The notes under the pieces: generated by a model
Told to the model about the DNA's origin: nothing
Seen by the model: the letters and a program-made list of their open reading frames with translations, nothing else
Databases searched by the model: none
Assembly (NCBI GenBank): GCA_020744225.1
Contig: JAGMWG010000027.1
Location: forward strand, 124,001 to 188,000
Source: Paraphoma chrysanthemicola
Taxonomy: Eukaryota; Ascomycota; Dothideomycetes; Pleosporales; Phaeosphaeriaceae
Length of the DNA stretch: 64,000 bases
Direction: 5' to 3'
Made by a program: the position numbers and the translations under genes
Shown here: piece by piece, positions 32,038 through 45,172 of the stretch
Position numbering within the stretch: position 1 is the stretch's first letter
Layout of the letters: the number at the start of each line of letters is the position of its first letter

Positions 32038-35000
32038 AGTATTCTTTAATATATTATTTGCAGTTTTAGAGGTTGTATTCTAGTTCCTAAGTATTCTCCG
32101 TGTTATTATATCCTAACCATTTAACTAGATATTCTCGCAGCTTAATCTACTTAGTATCTTAGTAGTCTAGAATCTTCTTAACTTTAAATTCGTTTTCTTC
32201 TTTAGTTACATAGCAGAAGGTTCGCTGTAGTAGTATATTAGAGTTAGCTAGTTCTAATAGTTTAACGTAGAACCTTAGGTATACTTTTACGTTCTTAGGT
32301 AGATCTAATATATATGTTACAGAGCTATTTTTCTTAAGAACTAAAAACAGTCTAACTTTAACGTAGTCTAGCCCCTTACTTAGCCATTTAGTTCGTAAAT
32401 TTCTCGTAAGTAAGTACACTTTATCCCTCTTTTTTAGCTAAGAAGCTGTTTTTCATTTTTTGTTAATATATAAGATACTTTAGCATTATACCTTCTTAAT
32501 GCAGTCTCGCATTTCTTTATGCGTTTTTTTAATTTCTTCTACTATTTATAGTACAGCTTCAGTATTTAGACTAGGTAACATTCTTTCAAAGAGGTACAGG
32601 TGTCTTTCGTAATTAGCAAAGAACAGTATTCTTCCTGTTAATTCTAATATCTTATTATTATGCGCTAGCTGCACTGTAAGTAATAGTAATACCTAGTTAT
32701 CTTATTTCAGAGTTAAGTAAGTTCGCAGGTAGGCCTTAAGTATTCTGTTTATCCTTTCTATTTATCTATTAGTTTCTAGGTAGTATACCGTAGATAGCTT
32801 TCTTTAGATGCTAATTACTTCTATAAGCGTAGCTCAATAATTTAATATAAACAGCTTATCTTAGTCGCTTATAATTATCTTCAGAATTCCGTAGTAGCAG
32901 ATTACCCTATTATTAATAATATAGCCTAGTTATTTTACTGTGTAATCTCTCCTAAAGAGTATTACTTCTATTACTTTAGTAAACCTATCTACAATTACTA
33001 GTATAGCATCGTATATAACTTTAGTTACAGAGTTCTTTAACTCTAGTAGTCCCGTAATAAAGTCTATTAAGATATTAGTCTAGAGCTTATTTAGTATCTC
33101 TAGAGCTTACATTTCTCTATAGGGTGCGTGCGTACTATACTTATTTCTCTAACAGTTAGCGCACTTCTTAATGTAAGCGCTTATCTTATCTTTTATATTC
33201 TTAAAGCTATAGTTATACTATATTATTTCTATTATACGTAATATTCCTAGGTGCCTATAAATTAGGTCGTTATAGTAATCTTAGATAATAGCTTCTTATA
33301 GTTCCTTAGAAACTTTAATAGTAATTATTATAATATTATTAACTTTAATTACAGCACTAAGAGATCTATCGTTATTAGTCTTAAGAATAGTGCCTTTCTC
33401 AATTATTTTTGTGCCTACAATATCATATCATTAGCTTAGAGCGTCTGCCCTACTATTATCTTTTCCTAGAGTATAGGTAATCTTAAACTTATATTCCTCT
33501 AGTAATTCTAACTACCTAACTTATTATCTATTAAGTACTTTTATTATTGTAAAGTACTATAAGTTCTTATAGTCTGTAAAGATCTCAAGCTTAGAGCTAC
33601 TATATAAGTAGATCTTCTAGTATTTAAGTGCTTCTACTATAGCAAGTAGTTCTTTGTCGTACACATCATATCTTTCTTCTACTCTACTAAATTTCTTAGA
33701 GTAGTATACTACGAGATACTATTTCCTATCGTGTAGCTATGTCTATATAGCGCCTATTACTAGGTTAGAGGCATCTATTTCTAACTAGAATAGTTTGTTT
33801 AGTTTAAACATTTTGAGTACTAGTTCTTTAATACATACCTACTTAAGTTATTCAAACGCTTTTTATTAGAATTCGCTCTATCTCTACATTACTTCTTTTC
33901 TTGTAAGTTTTGTAAGTAGTATAACAATTTAGGAGTAGTTTTTAATAAATATTCTGTTAAAGTTTATAAATCCTAAGAAGAATTATACGTCTTTTACGTT
34001 TCTTAGTACTACCTATTCTTTAATAGTGCGGATCTTTTCTTTACTAATCTGTACTCTATAGATACCTACTGTATATCCTAGGAAGTCTAGTTCTTCCTTG
34101 TAGAAACTACATTTCAACAGTTTTAGGCGTAGGTTGTATTTATCGAGACATTCTAGTACTATCTTAACGTACTTTTCATAGTCTTTCTTATTTTCTAAGT
34201 ATATAAGAATGTCGTTAAGGTAAGCTATAACAAACATATTAAGGTGCTTTCTTAGTACATTATTAATTAGTGCCTAAAAGGTTACAGGAGCGTTAGTTAA
34301 TCTAAATAGTATAACACAGTATTCGTAGTAGCTATATCTTATTCAGAACGCTGTCTTCTATTCTTCTCCTTTCTTAATTCTAACTTAATAGTACCTATTA
34401 CGTAAGTCTAGTAAGGTAAAGATCTTAGCCTTTAAGAGTTAGTCTCGTAGTTCTAAGATATTTAGTAGTAGATACCTATTCTTTCGTGTTATTACGTTTA
34501 GTTTATAATAGTTAACGCATAGTCGTAAGCTTCTATCTTTCTTTAGTACGAAGAGAATAGAGAATCCTACTAGTAATTCTAATTCGCGGATATATCCTTT
34601 AGCCAGGTTTTCGTTAACGTATTCTCGTACTACTTTTAGTTAGAGTTCTAATAGTCTATATATTAGTAAGAAGAGTAGTTCTTTACCTTCTTCTAGATTA
34701 ATTTTGTAATCCTATAGTTTGTATTCTAGTAGTACCGCTTAATCTGCAAGTTTCTTAAACATATGTCTCTATTAATAGTAGACCTTCAGAACTAGTAAAA
34801 GAACGTCTTCTTTCTTTATAACCTGTATAGCTCATTTCATTTTGTCCATTAGGCTAACTACTCTATTTTTCTAGTAGCGCGTCTTATTTAAAGTAATCTT
34901 GTTTATTATCTTCTCTTCTACTACTAGACTCTACTTATACATAGGCTAAAGTCTATGCGCAGCTGCATAGCCGTTAAAGAATAGTATGTTATTTACCTAA

Positions 35001-37460
35001 TCTATTCTAGAGTTTACATTCTTTAACTAGAAAAGCTCTAATATAACGTCTTTACCAGCTAAGCTTAGAACGTCTAGAGTTACCTTTATCTAGTATCTGT
35101 TAATGTAGACATCAGTCGTTATCTTATGCATAATAACTAACTATCCTAGCATTATTCCTCTAGTAGCTACCTAGACGTAGTATAGATTTTCTTTTACCGT
35201 AGTCTTAAGGCCAGCTCATTTAACTGCGTCTAGGGATATACAGTTGCCTACAGATTCTAAATCTATTAATACTTTTATCTTTACTCTCTTAATCTTTATT
35301 AGGAGCTTATTAAGAGGTGCTAAGTTAATATTATTGCATTCCCACTCGTGTATTAACTTAGGCCTAAAAAAGACTACTTACTCTTAAACCCATTCGTAAT
35401 TTTATCGCTTTAGTGTCTAGTGCAATCTCTATTCATGCATAATTACTATATCTTATTAAGGCATTCCCCGTTAACTATTAAGATTTAGAGCGTCTGTTCC
35501 TTTTGTAAGTTTCTACCTAGGAAGGTATCTATTACTTATTTATCCTAGAAGTAAGATTCATATGTGTTCTTAGAGCAATTAAACTACTACTACTTGCATT
35601 TAGATTTTCTAGTTAGAAACTATTCTGTCGCTTCTTTATTAGAGTAGTGCATTAGGCACTAGTTATGTATACAAGCTGTGTAGCTTATGTTAGCGTAGAG
35701 TAGGTTCCTTAGGTCTATGAAATATAATAGTCTTAGGGTAATAACAACGTTATCAGAGTCGTTATTAACCTTCTTAGCCTCTTCGTATGCTTTGCATTCT
35801 TTAGTTACCTAGTCTTCTTCTTCTAATCTTTTCTCAAGTTAGTTGCTACGTTAGGAGTATTTCTTTTTACTCTTATCTCCTTAAGGTACGTAGCTGCAAA
35901 GTGTATTATACTCCTCGTCTTATTGTATTAGTAGTGCTTAGCCGTTGTTAGCTATTTTTGCTCAATTCAGTAATTGTTTTATAGCTTCGTAGCACTAGTC
36001 TAGAAAGACCTTTTCTTCGTCTTCTTCTTTTATTTCTCTTATAATATTAGGAAGTTATAAGAAACTTTCCTAGATCTATTAGCTGTTTTTTATCGTAAAC
36101 TCTGTGAATTCCTTACTTTCTAGGTTAAGTTAGAAGAACCGCTTCCTTAGTTTCGTGTCTTACTTACATTTCTAGTCGTGCCTGTATGTTTTATCATTTT
36201 CTTATACACATACAGGTGTTGCGTATCTGTCTCTTAGTTGTGCTAGGGTAGCATTTTCGCGTTTTAGCGTTAGACTTTCTAGTAGAGAATATGTAAGCTA
36301 GTTTACTACATCTTAGTAGTAAGGTAGTAATTCTAGCGCTAGAGTTGTAGCGTCGTTCTACATAGTCCTAATTTTTGTCCCAGAGTGTAGCATAGGAGTA
36401 CAGGCGATTAATAGTTCCGGATTAGATCCTTCTTAGATGCTTAGACGAGAGAACTGTGCAGTAAGTTCTTCTTCGTTATCCAAAGTAGGTGTATCTCCGT
36501 TAGAGTTAGATACTACATCTCATTCTATTTCCTCCCCGTTCTAGTCGTATTCGATTATGTTAATTATTTTAACAACCTTATTCTTTATTTAGTAATCCTT
36601 TGCCAAGTATCCTAGTTTACCGCAGTTATAACAGGTTCTTATTTCCTTTACACTAGTCTTATATTTACCTTACATAGGTTTCTTATAACTATTACTAGGC
36701 TTTCTATGCTTAATAGTGTTAACATCTATTAATTCTACTCCCCTAGATCCGTAATATCCTAGTGTTTTCTTGGGGTAGAATTACTTCTTAGGTCTGTAGT
36801 CCTTAGGTTTGTAGAACTATTTATGCTTACCCTGTTAGCGCGTCGAAGTAAAGGCGTTAGTCTCTAGTTCTAATTCAAGTAGTTCGTTATTAATTCTAGT
36901 AGCTTCCTTAATTAGATTGTCTAGGCTAGTAATATTAGCTGCGCTGCGCATAAGTTCTTTGTAGATGCTAAACTTAAGGCCTTATTAGAACATTTACATA
37001 AGAGCTTTGTCGTTTCATTCCGTGTGTTTAGAATATTGCTAGAATAAATTAGCATAGTCTTCTATAGACTAAGTCTATTAGAGGCGTTAGATTTTACCTT
37101 CTGTAATAGTTAGTTCCTTAGCAATAGAGAATGCTTTCCTAAGAGCTTCTTTGAACTCGTCGTAGTCTTTAACAATCTAGGTGTTAGCTAGGTCTTGTAC
37201 GCTGCTGTTAAAGTATCGTTTAAGTTTTAGAGTTGCCTAATTAAGCGCCTTTCCTTTTATAGTAGTAACTACGTTAGCAACCTTATTTACTTTGTTAATT
37301 GTATTATAAAGGTAGAAGTAAAGGTCCTATTGCATAATTTATGATTCGAGCATAGCCCAATCTCTATAGAAGTTGTCAGGGATTCGTTCCTTAGTAGCGG
37401 CCTTACCAGCTATAACAGAGGTTAGAGTGTCTATTTCTATATTACTTATCTTAAGAGTGT
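32038..37460 (-). pseudogene. Gag-Pol ruin of element A
   Basis: Minus strand, gag near 36.5-37.4 kb and pol downstream. Seen: a damaged zinc knuckle TCYNCGKLGYLAKDY (about 36.6 kb, the His and last Cys turned to Tyr); reverse transcriptase IAYLNDILIYLENKKDYEKY (open 34237-34013, with the YLDD aspartate changed to Asn); a pre-chromodomain segment LKKNSSVTYILDLPKNVKVY (open 32419-32159); and a chromodomain KWLGYNNTENT near 32.1 kb. Many in-frame stops. Inactive. Confidence 0.85.
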
Positions 37461-37466
37461 TCAAAG

Positions 37467-37965
37467 TGTAAAGAGACCTAAAGTTAGAAGCAGGCTTTGT
37501 GTACTTAAGATTCTACAGTTAGTTCTTAGGGATAGAGTATTAGAGAGAATTAGACGAGTTGCTATAAGACAGATCAAGAGAACAATAATTAATAGTAGTA
37601 GGTTACACTAATACAGATAGAGAGAACTATAAGTTAAGTGCAAATAGTAACTAGTTATAGATTAAATACTAAGTTAAACACAATAAGCTATAGAAGCTTA
37701 TTATCTATATCTATATACTAGAGAAGACCTAGTAACTAAGCACGTCGTGCTTAGTTAATCAGTATAATTAGTGCTGCTTAGTGCTTAGTTTGCTCAGCTT
37801 ACTCAGTACCTAACATAGTCTAGCGTACTAATTAAGTTACGTAACCTACAGCCCTATAGCACAGTATTATAGTTAGTTTCTATAAGCTTCTTGTCAGCAA
37901 CCCGTTAGCGTCTAATTAGAGTACAATTAGCTGCTTCTAGTCTGCTTTCTAAGGCAACCGTAACA
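37467..37965 (-). repeat. 5' LTR of element A (right copy)
   Basis: 499 bp, TGTAAAGAGACC...CGTAACA in plus-strand reading, with intact TG/CA ends; followed by the AGTAA duplication at 37966-37970. Confidence 0.88.
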
Positions 37966-37970
37966 AGTAA

Positions 37971-38063
37971 CTCTATCTAATTCTCTCTACTACTTTATTC
38001 TTAAGAACTAACTATAGAACCTTAAGTATATAAAGCTTACTTCTAACTTTAAGTCTCTTTACA
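37971..38063 (+). repeat. 5' LTR of element B, second part
   Basis: Last 93 bp of the LTR (ctctatctaattctctc...ctctttaca), matching 45075-45167. It begins right after the AGTAA duplication that ends element A. Confidence 0.85.
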
Positions 38064-41000
38064 CTTTAAATACTCTTAAGATAAGTAATATAGAAATAGA
38101 TACTCTAATCTCTATTACAGCTAGTAAGGCTACTACTAAGAAATAAATTTCTAATAACTTTTATAAAGATTAGACTATACTTAAATTATAAATTATATAA
38201 TAGAACCTTTACTTTTACCTCTATAATATAATTAATAAAGTAAATAAGATTACTAACGTAGTTATAACTATAAAAGAAAAAGCGCTTAATTAAGTAACTC
38301 TAAAACTTAAATAATACTTTAACAGTAACGTATAAGACCTAGCTAACACCTAGATTATTAAAGACTACAATAAGTTTAAAGAAGCTCTTAGAAAAGCATT
38401 CTCTATTACTAAGAAACTAACTATCATAGAAGACAAAATCTAACGCCTCTAATAGACTTAGTCTATAGAAGACTATACTAACCTATTCTAATAATACTCT
38501 AAATATATAGAATAGAATAATAAAGCTCTTATATAAATATTCTAATAAGACCTTAAGTTTAGTATTTACAAAGAACTTATACAGAGCGTAGCTAATATTA
38601 CTAGTCTAGATAACTTAATTAAGAAAGCTACAAGAATTAATAATAAGCTACTTAAATTAGAACTAGAGACTAATACCTTTACCTTAACGCACTAATAGAG
38701 TAAACACAAATAGTTCTATAAACCTAGAGACTATAAGTCTAAGAAGTAATTCTATCTTAAAAAGACACTAGAATACTATAGATCTAGAGAAGTAGAGTTA
38801 ATAAACATTAACACTATTAAGTATAATAAGCTCTATAATAGTTATAAGAAATCTATATAAGATAAATATAAGACTAGTATAAAGAAAATAAGAACCTATT
38901 ATAACTACAGTAAACTAGAACATCTAGTAAAGAATTACTAGATAAAGAATAAAGTTATTAAGATAATTAATATAATCTAATATAACTAGAGTAAAGAAGC
39001 TAAGGCAGAATAGAATATAATATCTAATCTTAATATAGAACTAGACTTACTTATCTTAAATAGTAAAGAAGAACTTATAGTTAAGTTCTCTTATATAGAT
39101 CTTAAGAACAGCTATAACTAAGAACTAGTAATTATTTATACTCTTATACTATACTTTAGAACAAAAGTTAAGACTATATAGAATAATGCTATAACTCTAG
39201 TACTAGAGTTACTACTCTACTACTAGAATGTAGTAAACTAACTTATATATACTTTACCTAAAAGTCTAATACTAAAATACAAAAATACTACTCTAACGTA
39301 GCTAAGAGATAAATACATAACACTTATATATATATAGGAAAATAATAAAATATATAGACATAATTAGAAATGTAAGTAGAACACAAAACTAAGAAAACAG
39401 TTCTTCTAACTTAACCTAGAGAGTAAGAAATTTATAGAATTTACGATAAAAAATAGCTAATAGATCTAGAAAAGCTTTCTATAGCTTTCTAATATTATTA
39501 GAGAAATAAAGAAAGAAGCTAAAGAAAAGATCTTTCTAGACTAGTACTATAAAGCTATAAAACAATTACTAAATTAGGTAAAAATAGCTAATAATAGTTA
39601 AGCACTACTAGTATAATAAGATAAGAATTATAATACACCTTATAACTATATACTTCTAAGAGGTAAGAAAAAAAAGAAATACTCTTAACGTAGTAACTAA
39701 CTTAAGTAGAGATTAGAAGAAAAAGACTAGGTAACTAAAGAATATAAAGTATATAAAGAAGCTAAGAAAGTTAATAATAACTCTAATAACGTTATTATTA
39801 CTCTAAGACTATTATACTTTATAGATCTAAGAAACTTACTCTATACTAATATAAGCTATACAGCTTATACACATAACTAGTACCTAATATACTACTCTAA
39901 TAAAGAAGTAATAGAATAGTTTTTAACTAGAAAATTTAAATATAAATAGTAGTAGTTTAATTACCTAAAGAATATATATAAATTCTATCTCTAGAATAAA
40001 TAGGTAATAAATACCTTTCTAGGCAGAAACTTATAAAAAGAATAAACACTTTAAATCTTAATAGTTAATAAAGAATACCTTAATAAGATATAGTAACTAT
40101 ATATAAATAGAGACTATACTAGATACTAAGATAATAAAAACACAAATAGATTTAAAGAGAAGAAGTCTTTTTTAGACTTAGATTAACTTATAAGTAGAAA
40201 TATAATAATATTAACTTAGTACTTCTTAATAAGCTCTCTATAAAGATTAAGAGAGTAAAGATAAAAGTATTAATAGATTTAGAATCTATAGGCAACTATA
40301 TATCTCTAGACGTAGTTAAATAAGCTAGTCTTAGAACTATAGTAAAAGAAAATCTATACTACGTTTAGGTAGCTACTAGAGAAATAATACTAGAATAGTT
40401 AGTTATTATGCACAAGATAACAACTAACGTTTATATTAATAAATACTAAATAAAGATAACTCTAGACGTTCTAAGCTTAGCTAGTAAAGACGTTATATTA
40501 GAGCTTCCCTAGTTAAAGAATATAAACTCTAGAATAGATTAAGTAAATAATACACTATTCTTTAACAGACATATAGCTATATATAGACCTTAGCCTACAT
40601 ATAAGTAGAGTTTAGTAGTAGAAGAGAAGATAATAAACAAGATTACTTTAAATAAGATACACTATTAGAAAAATAGAGTAGTTAGCTTAATAGATAAAAT
40701 AAAAAGAGCTATATAGGTTACAAAGAAAGAAGACGTTTCTTTACTAGTTCTAAAGATCTACTATAGATAGAGATATATATTTAAAAAACCTATAAACTAG
40801 GTAGTACTACTAGAACATAAACTATAAGATTATAAGATTAATCTAGAAGAAGGTAAAGAACTACTCTTCTTACTAATATATAGACTATTAAAACTCTAAC
40901 TAAAAGTAGTAAGAGAATATATTAATAAAAACTTAGCTAAAGAATATATCTGCAAATTAGAATTACTAGTAGAATTTTCTATTCTCTTTATACTAAAGAA

Positions 41001-44000
41001 AGATAGAAGCCTATAACTCTACATTAACTATTATAAACTAAACGTAATAACATAAAAGAATAGGTACCTACTACTAAATATCTTAGAGCTATATGTTACG
41101 GTTACCTTAGAAAGCAGACTAGAAGCAGCTAATTATACTCTAATCAGACGCTAACGAGTTGCTAACAAGAAGCTTATAGAAACTAACTATTAATACTGCG
41201 CCGCAGGGCTGCAGGTCACGTAACTTAATTAGTACACTAGACTATAATAGGTACTAAGCAAAGCTAAGCAGACTAAGCACTAAGCAGCACTAATCATACT
41301 AATCAACTAAGCACAACATACTTAGTTACTTAGCCTCTCCTAGTATATAGACACAGACAATAAGCTCCTATAACTTATTATGTTCAACTTAGTATTTAAT
41401 CTATAACTAGTTACTATCCGCACTCAACTCATAGTTCTCTCTATCTACATTAGTGCAACCCTCCGCTCTTAATTATTGTTCCCTTAATCTGTCTTATTAG
41501 CAACCCCGTCCAATTCTCTCTAACACTTTATTCCTAAGAACTAACCGTAGAACCTCAAGCACAAGAAGCTCGCTTCTAACTTTAGGTCTCTTCACACTAT
41601 AAGACTAACTTTTAAAAGCTAGAATCTTTACCTTACTAGACTTACGTAATAGATACTATTAAATTAAAATAAAGAAAGAAGAAGAATAAAAGACAGCGTT
41701 CTAAATAAGATATAGCTACTACAAATACTACATTATACTATTTAGATTAACTAATACTTCTATAACCTTTTAGGCACTAATTAATAATATACTAAGAAAG
41801 CACCTTAATATATTTATTATAGCTTACCTTAATAATATTCTTATATACTTAGAAAATAAGAAAGACTATAAAAAATACGTTAAAATAGTACTTAAATACC
41901 TTAATAAATATAACTTACGCCTAAAACTATTAAAGTGCAGTTTCTATAAGAAAGAACTAGACTTCTTAGAATATATAGTAAGTATTTACAGAGTATAGAT
42001 TAGTAAAGAAAAGATCTAAACTATTAAAGAATAGATAGTACTAAGAAATATTAGAGACGTACAGTTCTTCTTAGAATTTATAAACTTTAATAGAATATTT
42101 ATTAAAAACTACTCTTAAATTACTATACTACTTATAAAGCTTATATAAAAAGAAGTAATATAGAGATAGAGTAAATTATAACAAAAAGTGTTTAAATAAC
42201 TTAAGTAAGTATATATTAAAGAACTAGTACTTAAGATATTTAAGCTAAATAAACTCTCTTAGTTAGAAATAGATACCTCTAACCTTGTAATAAGCACTAT
42301 ATAAACACAGCTATATAATAAGAAATAGTACTTAGTAGTATACTACTCTAAGAAATTTAGTAGAGTAAAGAAAAGATATAATATATATAATAAAGAACTA
42401 CTTACTATAGTAGAAGTACTTAAATACTAGAAGATCTACTTACACAGCAGCTCTAAGCTTAAGATCTTTATAGACTATAAGAACTTATAGTACTTTATAA
42501 TAATAAAAGTACTTAATAGATAATAAGTTAGATAGTTAGAATTACTAAGAGAATATAAGTTTAAGATTACTTATACCTTAAGAAAAGATAATAGTAAAAT
42601 AGACACTCTAAGCTAATAATATAATATTATAGGCATAAAAATAATTAAGAAAGATACTATTCTTAAAACTAATAAAGATAGATCTCTTAGTACTATAATT
42701 AAAGTTAATAACATTATAATAATTACTTATAAAGTTCTAGAAGAACTATAGAAAGCTATTATTTAGAATTATTACAACAATCTAATCTATAGATACCTAG
42801 AAGTATTACGTACTATAGAAATAATATAATATAACTATAGCTTTAAGAATATAAAGAATAAGATAAGCACTTATATCTAAAAGTATACTAACTATTAGAA
42901 AAATAAGTATAGTATATATGCACTATATAGAGAAATATAAGACCTAGAAATACTAAATAAACTCTAGACTAATATCTTAATAAACTTTATTATAAGACTA
43001 CTAGAATTATAAGACTCTATAACTAACGTTATATACAATACTATACTAGTAGTTATAGATAGGTTTACTAAGATAATAGAAGTAATACTCTTTAGAAGAG
43101 ATTATATAGTAAAATAACTAGGCTATATTATTAACAATAAAGTAATTTATTACTACAAGATTCTAAAATTAATTATAAGTAACTAAGATAAGCTATTTAC
43201 GTTAAACTATTAGACTACGCTTATAAGAGTAATTAGTATCTAAAGAAAGCTATCTATAGCTTACTATCTAAAAACTAATAGATAAATAGAAAGAATAAAT
43301 AGAACTCTTAAGACTTACTTATAAACTTACTTAACTCTAAAATAAGATAATTAAGTATTATTACTACTTATAGTATAATTAGTACATAATAATAAAATAT
43401 TAGAGTTAATAGAAAAAACACTATTCTTTACTAATTATAGAAGACACCTACACCTCTTTAAAAGAATATTACCTAGCTTAAATACTAAAGCCGCACTATA
43501 AATAGTAGAAGAAATTAAGAAGATATATAAAGAAATACGAGACTATATTAAGAAGGTATAATACTAAAGTATTTTATATACTAACAAAAAATAAAAAATA
43601 GCTTCTTAGCTAAAAAAGAGAAATAAAGTATACCTACTTACTAAAAACTTATAAATAAAGTAACTAAGTAAGAGACTAGATTACGTTAAAGTTAAACTAT
43701 TCTTAGTACTTAAGAAAAATAGCTCTGTAATATATACATTAGATCTACTTAAGAACGTAAAAGTACACCTAAGATTCTACGTTAAACTATTAGAACTAGC
43801 TAACTCTAATATACTACTATAGTAAACCTTTTATTATATAACTAAGAAAGAAAACAAATTTAAAGTTAAAAAGATTCTAGACTACTAAGATACTAAGTAA
43901 ATTAAGCTACAAGAATACCTAGTTAAATAGTTAGAATATAACAATATAGAAAATACATAAGAACTAGAGAATAATCTCTAAAATTATAAATAACGTATTA

Positions 44001-44010
44001 GAGAATACTA
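38064..44010 (+). pseudogene. Gag-Pol ruin of element B
   Basis: Plus strand, with stops throughout. Recognisable pieces: zinc-knuckle remnant TYYNYSKLEHLVKNY (38890-38940, Cys turned to Tyr); reverse-transcriptase start before 41089 and its continuation after 41602; IIAYLNNILIYLENKKDYKK (about 41.8 kb); an integrase region near 42.8-43.4 kb; and chromodomain LQEYLVK, stop, LEYNNIENT (about 43.9 kb). It is closely related to element A's Pol. Interrupted by the solo LTR at 41094-41596. Confidence 0.82.
41094..41596 (+). mobile_element. Solo LTR nested in the reverse transcriptase of B
   Basis: 503 bp, TGTTACGG...CTTCACA, flanked by CTATA (41089-41093 and 41597-41601). It is the reverse orientation of the element A LTR family and keeps GC-rich words such as gccgcagggctgcaggtcac, so it is less RIP-mutated than the element B sequence around it. 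Reading across it joins the RT of element B. A solo LTR forms when the two LTRs of an element recombine. Confidence 0.88.
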
Positions 44011-44037
44011 GGAAAAAACAAAATAAGACCTTAGTTA

Positions 44038-44430
44038 CTAACCTTATTAACTACTACTAATTAATATAGTATTACTAATACTAGCAACATTAAGCTTCTA
44101 GAACGTAGACTAATCTATAATAGCTGCCTTAGCAGGCGCCTTTAGATTTACTAACGTAATCTCTTAGTTAAGACACTCTTACACCTCTAACCTTACTAAC
44201 TTCTCTATATTAGAATAATCTTTATTAAAAATCTACTGCTTCTTACGTTTTAACTAACGCTACTACTTACGTAATCTCTTTTGTTTTAATTAAGTAACTT
44301 AAAGACACTTTATTACCTACTTAATAGTACGCTTATTAGTATTAATAGATACTTTTACTTTATCTTCTTATTTCTTAAGCTTTTTAAGCTCTTAATTAAT
44401 TCTTAAAAAATTTAGTAAAGAAATATCTAC
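44038..44430 (-). pseudogene. Antisense coiled-coil ORF of element B, RIP-damaged
   Basis: Minus-strand frame between the chromodomain of B and its 3' LTR. It reads NFLRINQELKKLKK, later KVKVSINTNKRTIK and LKQKRLRK with intervening stops, then NIEKLVRLEV and LNLEITLVNL-like segments to a TAG at 44038-44040. Lys/Leu/Gln-rich and coiled-coil-like, as in the antisense ORF of element A but not the same sequence. Boundaries approximate at the 5' end. Confidence 0.6.
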
Positions 44431-44655
44431 TAGTAAACACGAAGTTACTTTCTTATAATAACAATTTCTATATACATTTACTAATAAGAAAATATAATAA
44501 AAAAGATTTTTCTTTACACAATAGAAATAAGTAACTATAACTAGAGGTATACTAATTTAATTAATATAATTACTATAAGTATAATAGTACTTAGTACTAT
44601 AAGACGTTATTAGTCTAGCTTATAAGAATAAGAGCTAAAGAGAAGAGAAGAATAG

Positions 44656-45167
44656 TATTATAAACTAGAGAAATTAGTAAGTAGAGCGTAAGTTTTAAGA
44701 GTAAAAGGTATTCTATATAGAATGCGTAACTACAGAGCTACTAATAAAGACTTAGCTCTGCACTAGCTAAGCGTTACGTAACGCGTCTTATAGATCTTAG
44801 AATACTAAGAATATCTTACGTGCTTAGAACTTCTAGAACTTATTCTAAGAATTCTAGACTATTCTACAACACCTATAACCTATAAGACCTTTAGAACTCT
44901 TAGAATACCTTAAGTATATAGACATAGATAGTAAGCTCCTACAGCTTATTGTGTTTAACTTAGTACTTAATTTATAACTAGTTACTATTTACACTTAACT
45001 TATAGTTCTCTCTATCTATATTAGTGTAACTCTTCTATTATTAATTATTATTCTCTTAATCTATCTTATAGTAACTCTATCTAATTCTCTCTACTACTCT
45101 ATTTCTAAGAACTAACTATAGAACCTTAAGTACACGAAGCTTACTTCTAACTTTAGATCTCTTTACA
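44656..45167 (+). repeat. 3' LTR of element B
   Basis: 512 bp, TATTATAAACTAG...CTCTTTACA, followed by CTAGC (45168-45172), the same five bases found before the 5' LTR at 30365-30369. Confidence 0.87.
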
Positions 45168-45172
45168 CTAGC

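Larger units (their letters stand above)
30787..37965 (-). mobile_element. Element A: RIP-mutated Ty3/gypsy nested in the 5' LTR of B
   Basis: 7179 bp with 499-bp LTRs (30787-31285 and 37467-37965) and AGTAA duplications (30782-30786 and 37966-37970). Coding direction is minus, so the right copy is the 5' LTR. The two LTRs differ at many sites, nearly always A/G or C/T, including loss of the terminal TG (TA at 30787). It is less mutated than element B and retains some frames. On the plus strand, between pol and its 3' LTR, lies an antisense coiled-coil ORF ruin. Confidence 0.88.
30370..45167 (+). mobile_element. Element B: RIP-mutated Ty3/gypsy, host of two nested insertions
   Basis: LTRs start TATTATARACTAGAG (an original TG end turned to TA) and end CTCTTTACA. 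The 5' LTR is 30370-30786 plus 37971-38063, split by element A; the 3' LTR is 44656-45167 (512 bp). The whole is flanked by CTAGC (30365-30369 and 45168-45172). The internal part on the plus strand is a gag-pol ruin, itself split by a solo LTR at 41094-41596, with an antisense ORF ruin near 44.0-44.4 kb. It is very AT-rich with stops in every frame, as expected after RIP. It sits in the N-terminal part of the NLR pseudogene. Confidence 0.85.
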
